Assembly (NCBI GenBank): GCA_007922225.1
Contig: ML680053.1
Location: 13,771,877-13,835,876 of the forward strand
Direction: 5' to 3'
Length of the DNA stretch: 64,000 nucleotides
From: Emydura subglobosa
Lineage: Eukaryota; Chordata; Testudines; Chelidae
Positions 30,265 to 41,234 of this stretch are shown here, piece by piece. The notes beneath the pieces were generated by a model. The model saw only the letters and a program-made list of their open reading frames with translations, was not told the DNA's origin and did no database searches. Every line of letters begins with the position of its first letter. The stretch's first letter is position 1. The translations under genes were made by a program, and so were the position numbers.

Positions 30265-32164
30265 CATCTCTCCTAGCTACAGGAGCGTGATGAGGATCAA
30301 TGCTGAGGGGAACAAGCAGGAGAAAATGTGGGGATAGGAGATAGCAGCAAGGGAAGAGTCTGGGGCAAGAAGTGTGTGAGGGAGTGGAGACAGGGGCAGA
30401 AGAGTCTGTGACCACTAGAGCACATCTCTCTACAGAACCTGGAACTGAACCCATTATTCCTGAGTGTCTGTCTAGCAAATAGCTGTGAAATCAACTGGCA
30501 AAGTGTGTATCTCCATCCCTCTCTAGTAGCATATCCCCATAGAAGATAACAGTCTATTACTGCTGTTAGTTACTCCATTAGCTCACGTGGTAGAAATTGA
30601 GAGGAGAGACCTAACCCCTAGATGCTAACAGCTCAAATGCTGGAGTTACATGGAGGAATCAGAGATGCAAATGTCTCAAATAGCCCTGTCTCAAAAGAGA
30701 GCCACACCAGAACTCCAGATCCAAATGCTTGTGAACACTAGGATGTTTGAAATCTAATAGTGAGATTTAGCCTTGAGCCTCTTTCTAGTAGGCAGTACTG
30801 GAATAACTGGTGCAGAAGTAGGAATAGACTGGGGAAATTCTGAGACTTCTAAATCAATCAACTGATGTAAGATGGAAAATAAAATGTACAGGGCCTGACA
30901 TTGACTGTGGAAATAAATGTATCTTCCTGTTACTCTGTTAACCTTTGAGAGTTTCCACTCAATTTTCTTGGATTTTTTTAATATATGTATGTGCTGTATC
31001 TTGTGTTCTTTGTGGTTATTTTTGGTGTTTCTTCTACTGAACAAAATCAAACAGATAAAGGTGTCATTTCAAAGAGAAGTTTTTTGTGTGCAGGATAAAG
31101 AGAAGAGATCATGTCAAACCTTTGCAAACTCTAAGAATTTTCAGCTAGTAATAAACCATTCTCCCTGCAATCCTCACTCCGGCTCATGCTGAACAAGTCT
31201 TACAGCATCTGCATGACTTCCTTACAGCTTTACCCATCTGTCTACTGAAAGGCTAACAAATGTTTTTCTACTTAAATAGCATGAATTTTACTAGTCACAT
31301 CAGATACACATTTTAGGATGTTCTGATCACTATTCTTTCAACATCATTTCTCTACACCTGTTTTTCTGCATTGTTGCTTTGTTAGCAATGACAACAACAT
31401 TCCTTTCTTTATATAAAATGCTCAATTCCAAATGCCTTTGAACAAAACAATTTTAAAAAGTTGGCAGTGTTGAAGAAACAAATTCTGATAGTTCCATGGG
31501 AACTGAAAAAAGCCAGGTACCTCCTGATATGAGTAAATGCAATTAAATTCAAATGTTAAGATGAGTGTTTGTCTCTCTCTCTCATTCATGCACATGCGCG
31601 TACACACATACACACCTTTCATCAGATGGCCATAGTAGGCTCTCAGTCCAATGACCCTTAAGGCTGAATCAAATAACAGAACCTCTTGATAGTTAGGGAA
31701 AGTCTGTGCATCTATGGCTTAAGCAGTAGCTTGGGAAACCTCTAAGTTTCCATAGCAACCGTGTGAAAAGGAGAGTGATTCACATGTGTGTGCAGGGGTT
31801 GAGGGTCAGTTTCAAAGCAAAGGTCAATTTGAAGTTTGTAGTTCCCAGGATTCCTGCTATCGGTTCTGCATCTATCTGTAAAGGTGTCAGATTGGCAACC
31901 CCCGGTAGCTGATGAAATGATTCCTCCAAGTGCTCGGGGCCAACTCTCACCTAAAGTCCCCTGAAAATGCTAACTTTGTAGCCTCTCACTCAGCTCTGGG
32001 AAGCAGATGGCTTTGGAAGCATCAATAGCTTCAAGCCCCTGGCAGTAGTAATTCCTGGTCTGAGAGGGGAAGTAACTGCTGGCCTCCAAAATGGCAGCAT
32101 AACAGGTGATCTGGAAGTATGGCACACAGAATATCTCTCTTGGGCCTTGGCATGTTTCTTTCTC
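30265..32164. other. Mostly unique sequence
   Basis: A tRNA-like head lies at 30569-30594, a CCATAGCAACC X-box-like half site near 31750, and (TC)n at 31572-31583. No gene supported. Confidence 0.4.
30569..30594 (+). repeat. tRNA-like SINE head, copy A
   Basis: CCATTAGCTCACGTGGTAGA resembles a tRNA A-box region (TAGCTCAnnTGGTAGA). All 26 bases recur at 35415-35440 with one mismatch. No matching B-box stem or acceptor stem is preserved, so it is a SINE or pseudo-tRNA remnant. Confidence 0.4.
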
Positions 32165-32320
32165 CCATAAGTCTAATTGTGAGAGCAGAGCCAGGACTCC
32201 TAGATTCTAGTCCCAGCTCTATCACTAACTTCTGGGTGAGTTGCCTGACTCTTCTCTCTCTGCCTCAGTTTCCTTATCTGTAAAATGTGATAATACTACC
32301 TACCTCATTGCAATGAGACT
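32165..32320 (+). repeat. MIR SINE, sense
   Basis: AGCCAGGACTCCTAGATTCT, TCCCAGCTCTATCACTAAC, GCCTCAGTTTCCTTATCTGT and AAAATGTGATAATACTACCT form a textbook MIR core and 3' part. Confidence 0.8.
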
Positions 32321-32499
32321 TAATTTTCCTGCATGTAAATTGAGGGGCACCCGCCTTATTGCTTTTCAGCTTAATTTACCTGCAAGTCCAAACACTTTTT
32401 TGGAAAAGAGTAAAAAGTTTTTATTCCAAGCATATGAAACATGCAGGACTAATATACAAAAGGAAGCCCTAGTTCTCTAAATTGTGCTGAGTTTCTGCC

Positions 32500-32650
32500 A
32501 GAGCCCTGACTGATTGCAAAACATTAACCTTTCCATTTTATTTCCAGATTCAGTTCAAAATATTAGTTGTAGCCTATAAAGTTCTGGATTCCGAGTCCTG
32601 TAAATGGTCCAATCCCGTCTCAGCTCTGACATTCTAAAACACTGAATAGC
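32500..32650 (+). repeat. Possible L2 LINE fragment
   Basis: The conceptual peptide IQFKILVVAYKVLDS resembles the L2 C-terminal RxxFKILxLTYKALxG pattern. It is very short. Confidence 0.35.
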
Positions 32651-32654
32651 ATTC

Positions 32655-34204
32655 TAAAAGAACTGATTTATCTTTCCGGGGGGGTTGTCCTTCTTTTCCT
32701 TCACTTTTTTCTCATAACTCTTGATGCATTTTTTTCTTCTCTATTTTTTTTCAGGGTCTTTCCACCTCAGACTAATTTTCAACACAACTTTAGAATGGAC
32801 AGTAAGATTTTAATGTCAACTCACTGAACTTTAGGGAGCTAGTAAGATTTGAAGAGGATGAATATTACTGACTCTCCAAGGCAGAGACCTTTGACAATGA
32901 ACTTGGGGGGTCATATTGTACTCTAAGACCTTCAGTGATAACTGGGCCTGTTTGTTTGTTTTGTTTTATTATTATTAATGTACTGCTTTGTATAAGACAG
33001 AGCTAAACATACCTGGATAAATAAACTAAGCGCATAAAAATGGAAAAGGAGGAAATAATGAAACTGGAAAGGTGACATTGAGGATCATTGAATGTACTAA
33101 GGATTTTGCCAGAGCAGCCCAATTACAGGAACACCTGTGCTAAATCACACTGTGCTGATTCACCATGTTCATTCATAAGGCTCAAGAGCCCTCAGAATGT
33201 CTCATTTCTTGTCTGTAGTGAGATGGCAGTGATGGTCAAGTGGCTGCACTATAAAACATGAAAGATTGCTTGTTCAAATCCTCTTAAAGGGCTTTTATTT
33301 TATTTAATTTTCATTACATCGCTTGCCAGGGACACCTGATATATTCCACTTATCTTCCACATAAAATTTATTTTTGTGTCAATTTTTAAAACCCTTGAAG
33401 TAGGACAATAGCTGCTACTGATATAATTATAGGTCAGGGATTCAAGTCATTCTGCCTCTCCGATACTCTGAAATAGCATCATCCGATATCAGAACCAAAT
33501 CCGTCTTTGTCCCCAGTACCGCTTCCTGTAAAATGTTTCTCTGAATTCTTCTGTAACGTTAAATATGCAGTGTGGATCTCTGAGTCACCATTTAACAGTA
33601 CTAATGGCTTTTTGCTACCAGCAAAGCTGCAAACTCCTATTTGCAAACTGCAGACTGTAACACACCAATCTTGGAACAAAGAGACTTTTCTACACCTACT
33701 GATGACAACATTCTTCTCAAACTTTTCTCTAGTGCATTTAAAATACCTCTGCTGACTTTGGCAGGGATCAGAAATTTCCTACTGGGAACATCACAGAAAA
33801 AAAAAAGATACAGTTGCTACTGTAAGTGCTGCAGCTACACTGTAAGTTGGACCAGAAACCAAGTATGTTATGCAATCATCAGCACTGATCCTTTCATTCC
33901 TGATTCTATTGTAGTTAATGGCAAAACCTCCCATTGACTTCTGCAATTCACAGGACAGGCCATCTTGCTTTTTCTGCTCTATTTCTGCTTTATTATTCTG
34001 TTCTATTAAGGTTATTATATTATGCCCATCACCATGGAATCTGAGTATGGACAAATGAATTCTAAAACTTCTCACAAAAGTGAACTGAAAAAAAAAATCA
34101 TCCCAGTGGAAATAAAACTATAATCCAGTGTCCTTGAGGAATCAAGTGGTCTGAAGTCCATGCAATGCTTTGAAAATGCACCACTTACAAGTTTTCAGTT
34201 TGCC
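32655..34204. other. Unique sequence
   Basis: A box A-like TGGTCAAGTGG (33233-33243) and a box B-like TGTTCAAATCC (33271-33281) are only 38 bases apart, with no cloverleaf. A short CCTCCCATTGACTTCTGCAA repeat word lies near 33930. No gene supported. Confidence 0.4.
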
Positions 34205-34410
34205 TCATAGTTCGCTTTCTGCTTCTCAGCTCTACCAAGCTAAGCAGAAGTGGTTGATGGATGGGTGACCTCCAACAAAACTGTGGAGCTACAAGAAGTG
34301 GTGTTATTATTCACATCACTCTTTCTTCGGAGTCACTTCTCAACCTGATGTTAGATACCCTCTTCGAGCTGAGCATAAAACACAGATTCTAACTGCTTCT
34401 ATCACTTTCT
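34205..34410 (+). repeat. 5S rRNA-derived SINE
   Basis: AAGCTAAGCAG (34237-34247) and GGATGGGTGACC (34259-34270) match the internal promoter region of 5S rRNA (AAGCTAAGCAG, then GGATGGGAGACC) in order, with a shortened spacer. The tail ACAAGAAGTGGTGTTATTAT and GATGTTAGATACCC is not 5S and is the SINE body. Such 5S-headed SINEs are known in amniotes. It is not a 5S gene: the flanking stems are absent. Confidence 0.65.
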
Positions 34411-34429
34411 CTATCACTCCCATAACCGC

Positions 34430-35290
34430 ATTGGTCATTGGGCCACCATCATTGATGAACAATCAGCCAATTGTCTCCACCTCTGACGATTGTGTATCAG
34501 TGCCTGAGTCTCTGCGAAGTCCATTCCTGTCCACCCTTTTATATTGTCAGTCCATCTCTTCTTCTGCCTGCCTCTTATTCTCTTCCCCTGTACTGTCTCT
34601 TGGCGGATGATCTTAGATAGGTCAGATGATCTTGTTAAATGGCCATATCACTTCAGCTTGTGCTTCTTCATGGTCGTCAGGAGATCTTCATATGACCCAG
34701 CACATTGGGTGATGTTATGAACCTCTTAATTAGTGACATAATCGAGGTAGGAGATGCCCAAGATTTTATAGAAATATCTCATCTCCATTACCTGTATTTT
34801 CCGTTCCAGTACTACCATAAGGGTCCATGTCTCGCACTCATACAAAAAACCAGAGATGACCAGTGCATGCAGCAGTTTCAATTTGGACTTCAGGGAGATG
34901 TTCTTGTTCCTCCAAATTGGCTTTAATTTTGCCAGTGCTACTCTTGTTTGTGCAGTCCTTGCCAGAATTTCTGCCTTTGATCCCTCGTTGGTGGTGATTG
35001 CCCCCAGACAATTGAACTGTTTCACTGTTTCCAGCTCTTCACTTGAACTGTTTCACTGTCCAGCTGACAGTGATGTGTGAGTTGATTCCATCATGTTTGT
35101 TTGTTGTCAGCTTGGCGTTCTCTGCATTAATTTCCATGCCGTACTTTGCAGAGGTTTCGTCCAATCATTTCACAAGCTTAGCAAGTTATTCTTTACTACC
35201 TGCCAGGCTGTCAAAATCAACAGCGAATCTAACCACTAATGATCCATAAAAATCTTGTGTCCATTTCACAAGAAGATGTTGTCACTGGTG
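34430..35290 (-). mobile_element. Non-LTR retrotransposon C-terminal fragment
   Basis: On the minus strand the peptide runs from RFAVDFDSLAGSKE (35216-35230), through KQFNCLGAITTNEGSKAEIL, LKPIWRNKNISLKSKLKLL and VISGFLYECETWTL, to VMEMRYFYKILGISYLDYVT (34726-35025). An RRGRQKKRW-like tail follows, here RIRGRQKKRWTDNIKGWTG, near 34540. This order (catalytic box, thumb, KYLGxxI, LYxCETW, MRCxRKILGIS) is that of a LINE RT of an RTE-like or related clade distinct from CR1. The clade is not certain. The Asp-Asp of the active site has become Val-Asp. It is 5'-truncated and frameshifted. Confidence 0.75.
34726..35025 (-). pseudogene. LINE RT thumb/C-terminal remnant
   Basis: A 99-codon open frame covers the region after the catalytic box, with ALAKLKPIWRNKNISLKSKL, LLHALVISGFLYECETWTL and MEMRYFYKILGISYLDYVTN. 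Upstream coding (35040-35250) is in another frame. In between, TTGAACTGTTTCACTGT is duplicated at 35016-35060, a small tandem error that explains part of the frame loss. Confidence 0.7.
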
Positions 35291-35294
35291 TCTT

Positions 35295-36574
35295 GGTTTA
35301 ATTCCAACTGAACAGTGGCATGTTGCCTAAATACCTTTCTCCTGCACTTAGGTTGGGTACAGATACTCCTTACATACTGTTTCTGTGCATTGGTTAAAGA
35401 CTGCTGCATTTCAGGTTACTCCATTAGCTCACATGGTAGATCCCCATTTCCATCATATAGGGCCATAGCTACTGCAGTATAACCCATGAGCCAAGTGAAC
35501 AGGGAACTCTGCAAATTCATTCAGTGGAATTTCTTCCTTATATTCCACTTAGGGGAGGAAGTTTTGGGTGGCAGGGGGAAAGCTGCCTCTACATCTGAAG
35601 GGCCAAGTGATCCACTGGGGAACCCTATCCCTAAACACGTAGACTCCCACATAGAAGACCTGCTTCATGCTGCTCTGTAAGCTACTCTTCCCCACCTGTC
35701 TCCCACAGGAGTAGTGTTTGCTGTTGCTTCCATATTGGGTAATATAGTAGGCTCTACAAGAATTAATGGTGCTTTCAGAAGTATTAACTCCAGCCTGGAT
35801 TTCAGCTCAGAAATCAGCTGGGTTCTAAAGGAGGCATGAAGCAGAGGGATAATGTTTTTTTCCACCTTCTTACCACTCCATCCCCTCTTAAAACAGTTTA
35901 CTAAGCCTTAACTGTACAGAGTAGACAGAGTGAGGTGTCCAGGAAGCATGAAGCATAGTACACTGACTCACTCCTGACCCCAGAATCAGCACTTTGTACC
36001 CCAATTTCTGCTTATTTCCCTAGAGCTGGCTAATGGAGAGGAGAATAGGGTGTATAGCTTATTCTGCATTGCAGGATCTCTGGATGAAAGGCACTCTCGC
36101 TAAAATGTCTCTCAATCATTACTGCCCACATTTCTCTCCCTCTGAAATGATATAACATTAAAATAGCCCTCCCCAGCAACCTCATGTATGTGCTCCACTA
36201 GTATTCAAGCTTTCAAAGTGATCATAAGATTGGACAGGGTTTTTCTTCGCTCCTTGCTCTAGCAACCTGAAATGTTGCCACATAATTTGAGAAAGAAACT
36301 CAGATATTCTGATTTATGAACCCTACACATATGTCTGGCTTTGAATAATGTATCAAGTGTTTCAAAATAAAATCTCTTTAATAATTTAGTCACCATCCTT
36401 GAATCCACTTTTCTGCAAATCTGCCAACAGAGACGGGGCAAGATGGAAGCCTGGATACACCACTGTGGCCAGTGATGTTAAAGCCAGACATACCAACATA
36501 ATCCATGGCTAGTGGCTACCCAGCTTAGAGCAGACTGATGACAGTTTAACAAAGAGTAGTGCAAGTTGTCTGGG
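35295..36574. other. Mostly unique sequence
   Basis: tRNA-like head copy B lies at 35415-35440. No gene recognised; short open frames lack motifs. Confidence 0.4.
35415..35440 (+). repeat. tRNA-like SINE head, copy B
   Basis: Matches 30569-30594 at 25 of 26 positions (core CTCCATTAGCTCACATGGTA). The following bases differ, so only the head is shared. Confidence 0.4.
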
Positions 36575-36905
36575 AGGAGTAATGTGACCCACTGAATAGG
36601 TCACTGGCTCAGGATTCAGAAGATCTGGGTTTAATTTCAAGCTCTGCTCCTGGCCTGCTGTGTGACCATGGGCAAGTCATGTTGCCTCTGTCTCCCCTTC
36701 TTGTATTTAGACTAAACTGTTTGTGACAGGGACTGTCTCTCACTACATGAGAGCATCTAGCACACTGGGTCTGTCTATAGGTGCTGCAGGAATATAAATG
36801 ATAACATGTAAACATAAAGTGAGTTTCCACTCTTCCTCTGAACGGTGCTTTGAGATCTACTGGTGAAAAGTGCTATAAAAGAGTGAGGTATTATTATTAT
36901 TACTC
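36575..36905 (+). repeat. MIR-type SINE with L2-like tail
   Basis: A degraded head (CACTGAATAGGTCACTGGC, GATCTGGGTTTAATTTCAAG) leads to the core word GTGTGACCATGGGCAAGTCA. The L2-like tail is TATTTAGACTAAACTGTTTG, GACAGGGACTGTCTC and CATCTAGCACACTGGGTC. A second partial tail (TGCTTTGAGATCTACTGGTG) ends in (ATT)n at about 36900. Confidence 0.75.
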
Positions 36906-39900
36906 TGAGCAACAACTGCATAAAAATAGCATCTTACTCAGATCTGCTCTGTGTGTGTGTTCATAGTCAGATCTGCTAAGTTTAGCACAGCTGTTTAGTA
37001 CCAACAGCACTGAAAAATCAACACAGTTAAGAAAGTAACCTGGATTCTTTTCTGGCGCATGCATTTACATAGCTGGGAAGAATAATTTCTTCCCCTGGAG
37101 AAATTACTGTATGAAATTCCATGGCCTGTGTTGTGAAGGAGGGCAGACTGACAAACACAGCGATCCCTTCTGATCTCTATCAACAGAACTGTTAGGTAAC
37201 TCCAAACTGTATGTGTAATCCATTGTTTTCCATTACACTGTCAGTCTAGGGGAGTTTAGGTTGTCACCCTAAGCTGTCAGTACCTTAGTTTTACATCCCC
37301 ACCCTAAAATATCACCTACAGTTGCATGTCAACCCCTAAAACTTTACTGAGTCCCCACCATTGCTTTCCAGGAATTCTGTGGAAGTCTCCCATCCAAGTA
37401 CTGAGATCTGACAGGAACCCCGCATACGGGAAAAAGACTGCAAGCAATAAGAGTTTCCTTAGTTGGAGTGATCTCAGAAGAAGTTCAAGGGGATCTTTCT
37501 CGCAATGGTCAGCAGCACGTTGTTCAGTAAATAGTCAGTTGATTCCCATCTGCAATATCATGGTCAGCGGTCAAAAAAAACCCTCAGCTTAGTTGGTTAA
37601 TTTTGATTTCTTTATTAACTCAAATGGCTACAGGTGGCTTTTGGAAACGAAAACATTGTCTGGTTTGTGACAGAAAGGATGCAAAACCCTAAATGCCTCA
37701 AGTGATGTCCCCATTGTAACAAATTTTCAAAGGCCCGTGCTGCCAAGAGATGTCCCTTTCATTTTACTTAAATCTATCCAGCAGTGACATGAAAAGAGCA
37801 AATAGCAGTTGATGCCGAGCAAATGCATTAGACAAACTCTCTCCCACAATACACGTATAAGTACCTTTGGAGACCAGAGGGCTGATTCCACAGATGGTAA
37901 ATTGGCTGACATGTATGCAAACTGACAAGGGTTTTCAACCTTCAATTATTACACAGAATCATTTTCTATTTAATACAGGATTTCCTCCCCTGAACTTCAC
38001 TTTATATTACTATTTGTTGCAGGACTACTGTCAGCTTCGGGGCAAAAGTACTTTGGAGACTGCAAAGTGCTATTTAGCAACTGCTGGTTTAAAGATTAGG
38101 AGATAAAATTAGAGTCTGGGATGACTTCACTTCTTCAGGTGGAGGCGCTAATTAGCCCCAGAGATAGATCCTGCTAAACAAAGCCAGCAACAGATAATAT
38201 CACCTAGCTGCTCCTCAGTTTTTAATACTTTGTAATTTGACTGCAGGCAGTCCTGTAAACACCAAACACACAGATGGCAAAACACTGGAATCATCTGCAA
38301 ACCTTGCCTCTCTGCTGTTGGAATCATTGGGCCTGATCCATCCATGCCTTCCTCCAGTTCTATCCTGGTGTAACACTGCTATTGGACGACAGTAGCAGAA
38401 AGGTAAATCGCACCCATTTCTGGGAAGTTGGGAATTATTCTCCCATAGCAAATCAGAGGGCAAGAGATTGCTAGAAATGACCACATCACGGGGCACTGTT
38501 TCCCCCTGTGACTATCAGTTTGTTCCAGTGATAGGGAAGGCTGGCTCTTGAAGAAGAGGCAGATTAGTCAAACCCTGCTTAAGACTCAGTTACAGTGAAC
38601 TGTCAAATGGATGGTGGCCAGAGGTACAGGAGACAGATTAAAAACAGGAACCTCAGAAGAGGGAGTTTAATGCTGGATATGAAGCCAGAGCTGCTAGGGG
38701 GCCTACTGTAAACTTGAACTAAGGTCTTTTGTGACTTCGCTGTTGGTAATTTGTGTTGTTACATCTGTGAGGAGATTTTTTGTTTTGGTTATTTTCCAAC
38801 AATGAGGAGGATAAATGCACTTTATTTTATTTTCTTCTTGACTTGCCTGATTGAAGTGCTCCAAGTACATCAACCTGGCCACCCTGTCCCTGGCATACTT
38901 GCTTATTTCAGCCTACTTCAGGTGGTAGCATTGGGTGCCCGTATTAGGAATTCACAAAGTTAATAGCCAAGACAGTTTGTCTGGTTAGTAGAAAGGCTTT
39001 ATGGCTCTACATAAAACTAATAACAGGTCATAATCTTAGTCAGCACACAAAGCGCATATAATGTCAGCCAAACGTTTGTGACTACAATCAAAATTAGCGT
39101 AGAGAAAGCAGTCTATTATCTGCTTGCCAGTAAATCTTGTCTTTGAACAGGAAATAAATTGCTGTGCTAATGGTACCATATTTTTGCCATTTTAGTTTAA
39201 TCCCTCTTCTTCACAAAGGCATATTTGGACTGTTAAACATTAAACAACACACTAACAGCAGGTGTTGCTAAATATATATCATGTGAAGGCAGCCAAGCTG
39301 CCTCTCCGGACAGAGGAATCTGCCTCAGCAAAAAAGGCAGAGATAAATTTCATCGAGAGACACCACATGATAACCAAACTTGAGAAACATTTCAGAGGAA
39401 AAGGCTAGTGTAACTGAAAATGCACCATCACATGAGCAGTTCAAAGAATAGCAAAAGGACCACAAGGCAGAGGGTAGCTTCTCCCTGAAACTCAGAACAA
39501 AAACCCACACCTTTCTAATGCTGTACAGAGGCAGGTATGCCTCCGAATATATTGGCAAACTATTTTTGTGAATTTCCATCATCCCATTTATCCATATTCA
39601 ATGTTATGACCCATTATTTGTATGACTTTATTAGATTGCATCAGCAGATGAACCGGCAATGGAGATTGGCATTCTAATTCTTCCATTGACACGTGAACCA
39701 GCAATGGAGAAAGGCAGAACACAATTGTCTCTGCGCAGAAGCATCTCAGAAAATGTAAATGTGATAGTGTGACTGACTGTTGCATGTTATGAGCTAATTT
39801 TGTGCCTAATTATGCAGTCATGGACAAGATGAACGCTGCTGCAATCCTGGCCTTCACTGCCATAACTTCTTGTAATTTATATTCAACACATCTTTTCAAA

Positions 39901-40213
39901 GCTAAGTCTACACTGAGGATCCATGCCCTCTAAAAGCACATTTTAAATGCGAGTGAGTTTTAGGTTCTTTCCTGTCTTTTCAATATTAAAATTCATATCA
40001 ACTTTGGCTTACTATCTTATTTTAATGAGTTTATTATTTTGGACAAAGCTAGTCAGAGGTGAATCAACTTTACATATTGTACAGCTCATTGCACTTCTGG
40101 GATCAAAATGAGCAGCATGATGGAAGTTTTCAGCTTTGAGATGTTCTGCTGCTGCTAACACAGTATCAATAAAAACTTCTACTAAAAATATGATATACTA
40201 TCTAGAAGTCATG
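36906..40213. other. Largely unique sequence
   Basis: The 5S-like piece at 37385-37401 is the only identified repeat besides a direct duplication of GAACCRGCAATGGAGA at 39654 and 39696. The stretch 39040-39290 is smooth, AT-rich and free of repeat words, a possible conserved non-coding element. No coding exon supported. Confidence 0.4.
37385..37401 (-). repeat. 5S rRNA-derived fragment, antisense
   Basis: On the minus strand, GTACTTGGATGGGAGAC is an exact 17-base match to the 5S rRNA internal control region. Flanks are not 5S. It is probably a SINE head related to 34205-34410. Confidence 0.6.
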
Positions 40214-40214
40214 A

Positions 40215-40245
40215 GGTGGTGGTGGTGGTGGTGGGTGTGGTGGTG
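40215..40245 (+). repeat. (GGT)n / GGGTGTGG tract
   Basis: GG-dinucleotides are spaced by T, about ten units with one interruption. It could form a two-tetrad G-quadruplex. Microsatellite. Confidence 0.85.
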
Positions 40246-40679
40246 TTTTTCCAGAATGTGCTTCCACAAATTACAGTTTTCTCTCTCCTCTACTCCAGCA
40301 TTTTACCAACTGCTATGAGTGACTGTGAAACTTATGCTGATGCAAACTTTTCAGTTCCAGGCATTAATCTAGCATCTGGAAGCTTGTTAATCAGAGCTGC
40401 AAGGTTACTTTAACACTCCCAGTGGCTTTCTCTCCCTGGCAAAGCTTGCTATTTCATGAAGCAATCTGTTACTGTCTGTGTTTCATTGAGAAAGATGTTG
40501 AAATTCATCACTGATTGCACACTTTGCAGTCATTCAATTATAATGCATGCACCTGGAACCCACTTGTCTAAAGTGTAACAGGATAGAGTTACTAAATATC
40601 CAATACAGCTACTCCTATCCGCATGCAAAATTTTGAAGGTTATTGAGCAGGCTGTTTGAGATAACATTAGTGTTATCTG

Positions 40680-41230
40680 AAATGTTCAGACATCTCGAAC
40701 AGTAGAAGTCTAGCTTTCGACCTGAGGACTGTGCTGCTCTCATTGATAATCTCATCCTAGCAATGGACAAAAGTCAAGAATCCATGCTTATTCTTTTACA
40801 GCTGCCAGCAGCCTTTGATATCATTTAACTACAAGGTTTTGTTGTCCAGACTCAAGAGGTCTGTCATTCAGGATTCCTAAGGGTTATGTCCAGTCACAGT
40901 TCCTGTTCAACATGTATGTAACACCATTGTGAAACAGTGAGGAGGTTTGGGCTATTTTTTCTATACCTCACTAAGAACATGCTGGGTAGGCTAAAATGTA
41001 ACTGAGACAAGACAGAGGAGTTGATTGTTTGTTAAAGGAAGGATCATCTTGGGGTGCTACCTGCCCTTACCTTGGGCCTCAGCCAATGGGAATCTTTTCA
41101 TTGACTTAATGTGCTTGATCATGTCCAATTTAAGTAGAGTTCACAACCTGGGGATACCTTTGGACTCCTCATTTCCCTGGACTATGAGGAGCATCAGAAG
41201 TCATACTTTTTGTTTCCCTCCTTTATCTCT
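40680..41230 (+). mobile_element. L2 LINE RT fragment
   Basis: The plus-strand conceptual peptide contains FRPEDCAALIDNLILAMDK, then LILLQLPAAFDII, like the L2 block LVLLDLSAAFDTVDH. The sequence continues with segments like GVPQGSVLSPxLFN-MY (about 40880-40925) and RRFG (40945), then an LGIPLDSSF-like piece at 41140-41170. The catalytic Asp of the first motif is replaced (QLPAAFD). Stops and shifts throughout. Confidence 0.65.
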
Positions 41231-41234
41231 GGTT

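Noticed and set aside
30005..30478. 157-codon minus-strand open frame, plus frames at 29213-29584 and 29587-29988
   Set aside because: All lie in the GC-rich promoter-like block. They overlap on both strands, and have low-complexity proline/serine-rich peptides with no domain.
33233..33281. Possible tRNA (box A TGGTCAAGTGG, box B TGTTCAAATCC)
   Set aside because: Boxes are too close (38 bases) and no acceptor or anticodon stems can be paired; at best a SINE remnant.
34237..34270. 5S rRNA gene
   Set aside because: Only the internal promoter words match; the outer 5S stems and length are absent and a SINE-like tail follows.
40652..40702. Nested hairpin CTGTTTGAGAT..ATCTCGAACAG beside the L2 fragment
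   Set aside because: One mismatch in short arms, in AT-rich sequence; could be chance and I saw no second copy.
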